64,000 bases of DNA from contig NZ_CP044285.1 of assembly GCF_008728635.1 (NCBI RefSeq), positions 4,364,885 to 4,428,884 of the forward strand, written 5' to 3'. This DNA is from Hymenobacter baengnokdamensis. GTDB lineage: Bacteria; Bacteroidota; Bacteroidia; Cytophagales; Hymenobacteraceae. Shown here piece after piece: positions 62,837 to 64,000 of this stretch (positions are counted from its first letter, which is position 1; the number at the start of each line of letters is the position of its first letter). The notes below the pieces were generated by a model. That model saw only the letters and a program-made list of their open reading frames with translations, was not told the origin of the DNA and did no database searches. The translations under genes were made by a program, and so were the position numbers.

Positions 62837-63403
62837 CTATTTTTTCTCAAACAGCATTCCGTCCGAATCCATGCAGTAGCGCTGACCCGTGGGGGCCGGG
62901 CCATCGTCGAATACGTGGCCCAGATGGCCGCCGCACTTGGCGCACACAATCTCATCGCGGCTCATGCCAAAGCTTTTGTCAGACTTTACTTTGAGGCTCG
63001 TAGGCAGCGCCGGCGCGTAGAAGCTGGGCCAGCCGGTGCCCGACTCAAATTTGGTATCGGAGGAGAACAACAGGTTGTGGTCGGCCGCGCAGTAGTAGTT
63101 GCCCGCTGCGTGATTGTCGAAATACTTATTGTGGAAAGGCGGCTCGGTGCCTTCTTCCCGCAAGATGTAGTATTGAGCAGGGGTAAGCTGTTTTTTCCAC
63201 TCGGCATCGGTTTTTACTACCGCAAACTCACCGGGCTTTCCCGTTACGGGTTGCGGCTGCGGGAATTTGGCCGTGGCAACCGAAGCGCCGTGTGGGCCCG
63301 CCGGCACGGCAGCCACCGCGCGTGACTGGTCGGCGTGGGTTTGGGAGCAGGCGGGCGTGAGGGCCGCCACGCTCAGAAGAACGGAAAGCAGGGAAAAGCG
63401 CAT
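62837..63403 (-). CDS. msrB: Peptide-methionine (R)-S-oxide reductase, secreted
   Basis: 188 residues: signal peptide with a lipobox-like end (LTPACSQ), so probably a periplasmic lipoprotein repairing oxidised methionine. MsrB motifs: [48 protein letters not shown] and catalytic Cys in [11 protein letters not shown]. Of the two zinc CxxC pairs the second (CAKC) is intact, the first reads CAAD. Start at 63403 gives the signal peptide. TACGTTTG on the minus strand (63451-63444) is a -7-box match. Confidence 0.9.
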   Translation of the reverse strand: MRFSLLSVLLSVAALTPACSQTHADQSRAVAAVPAGPHGASVATAKFPQPQPVTGKPGEFAVVKTDAEWKKQLTPAQYYILREEGTEPPFHNKYFDNHAAGNYYCAADHNLLFSSDTKFESGTGWPSFYAPALPTSLKVKSDKSFGMSRDEIVCAKCGGHLGHVFDDGPAPTGQRYCMDSDGMLFEKK

Positions 63404-63611
63404 AGCTAAAGGCAAAAGCAGAAAGAAATAAGTAGCTGCCTAACAAACGTAACTGCCAGGGCGTTCGGATGCCGGCAGTCGGCCCAGGCTCCCCGCCGGC
63501 CAGCCAACCCAGCGCTAAAATGCGGCTACTCAGTTCGGAACAATTGGGCGCCCGGCGGGCGTTAGGTGACTGATACTAAAAAGGCAACTCGGTTTTCTAG
63601 TTAAAAACCCG

Positions 63612-63619
63612 TACCTTTG
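63612..63619 (+). promoter_or_regulatory. -7 box TACCTTTG upstream of typA
   Basis: Exact TAnnTTTG match 19 bp before the typA ATG; no TTG at -33. Confidence 0.6.
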
Positions 63620-63638
63620 CGGCCGCAAAAACATACGT

Positions 63639-64000
63639 ATGACCCAGAACATTCGGAATATCGCCATCATTGCCCACGTTGACCACGGCAAGACGACTTT
63701 GGTGGATAAGATTATCCACGCCTCCAAGATTTTCGACGCGCATCAGCACTTCGACGACCTTATCCTCGACAACAACGACCTGGAGCGCGAGCGTGGCATC
63801 ACCATTGTGTCCAAGAACGTGTCGGTGCGCTATAATGGCGTGAAAATCAACATCATCGACACACCTGGCCACGCCGATTTCGGCGGTGAGGTAGAGCGCG
63901 TGCTGAAGATGGCCGACGGCGTGCTGCTGCTCGTGGATGCCTTTGAAGGCGCCATGCCGCAGACGCGCTTCGTGCTGGGCAAGGCCCTCGACCTGGGCCT
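63639..64000 (+). CDS. typA: Translational GTPase TypA/BipA, N-terminal part
   Basis: 120 residues visible; the gene runs off the window. GTPase motifs: G1 [15 protein letters not shown]2 in [13 protein letters not shown]3 [16 protein letters not shown], followed by [19 protein letters not shown]. The spacing and [11 protein letters not shown] are those of TypA/BipA, a ribosome-associated GTPase used in stress and 50S assembly, rather than LepA or EF-G. Start at ATG 63639. Confidence 0.93.
   Translation, partial: MTQNIRNIAIIAHVDHGKTTLVDKIIHASKIFDAHQHFDDLILDNNDLERERGITIVSKNVSVRYNGVKINIIDTPGHADFGGEVERVLKMADGVLLLVDAFEGAMPQTRFVLGKALDLG

Overview
The window is GC-rich chromosomal DNA from a Bacteroidota bacterium, most likely a Cytophagales member close to Hymenobacter. 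Reasons: a 2561-residue SprA (the type IX secretion outer-membrane translocon), the gene order maeB-ruvA-sprA-gcvH-vanZ, an Oar-like TonB-dependent receptor, an ATP synthase operon split so that only atpD-atpC stand together, and promoters of the Bacteroidota type (TTG, about 19 nt, TAnnTTTG). There is no rRNA, prophage, classical IS transposase or CRISPR array. The only RNA gene seen is tRNA-Gln(TTG).

Layout. 1-0.6 kb: end of a polysaccharide flippase. 1-5.7 kb: two tandem TatA-like proteins with Q/N/P/Y-rich tails, gatA, and a LysM lytic transglycosylase. 5.9-19.1 kb: maeB, ruvA, sprA, gcvH and a VanZ domain fused to an M28 peptidase. 19.2-24.8 kb: a secreted unknown protein, yicC and an Oar-like receptor. 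24.9-26.9 kb: an AAA ATPase/HNH pair resembling the Septu (PtuA/PtuB) anti-phage system, with an AT-rich patch in the ATPase. 26.9-31.3 kb: glycosyltransferase, membrane proteins, a hydrolase and an RsmI-like methylase. 31.4-35.7 kb: two DUF2807 proteins, a sugar transferase, ispE and an EamA transporter. 35.8-38.7 kb (minus strand): tgt and lptF/G, separated by a GxxExxY nuclease-like gene boxed by 45-bp perfect inverted repeats. 38.7-49.6 kb: glycosyltransferase, ECF sigma factor, rsmG, mscS, membrane proteins, a HEAT-cyclophilin fusion, queA and amtB. 49.6-54.1 kb: a NeuD/PglD-like acetyltransferase with a DegT aminotransferase, an LRR-protein kinase and a trans-sulfuration enzyme. 54.4-64 kb: atpC, atpD, tRNA-Gln, prs, rplY, pth, metG, an AT-hook protein, a lipoprotein, msrB and the start of typA.

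Most genes are housekeeping: tRNA charging and modification (gatA, metG, pth, tgt, queA), energy (atpDC, maeB), isoprenoids (ispE), nucleotides (prs), envelope biogenesis (lptF/G, mltD-like, sugar transferase), and motility/secretion (sprA).

The most unusual signal is non-coding. Several gene junctions are filled by inverted repeats that run from the stop codon of one gene to the start codon of the next. The clearest is the 646-bp GxxExxY element between tgt and lptF/G (36915-37560). A 202-bp miniature relative lies between rplY and pth (58513-58714), and its arm supplies the pth GTG start codon. Related designs built from short tandem units fill the atpD-atpC and sugar transferase-ispE gaps. 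Other points of interest are the Septu-like pair, the VanZ-M28 fusion, the LRR-kinase and a family of GTCATGC hairpins. Functional calls rest on reading motifs by eye; no database search was possible.
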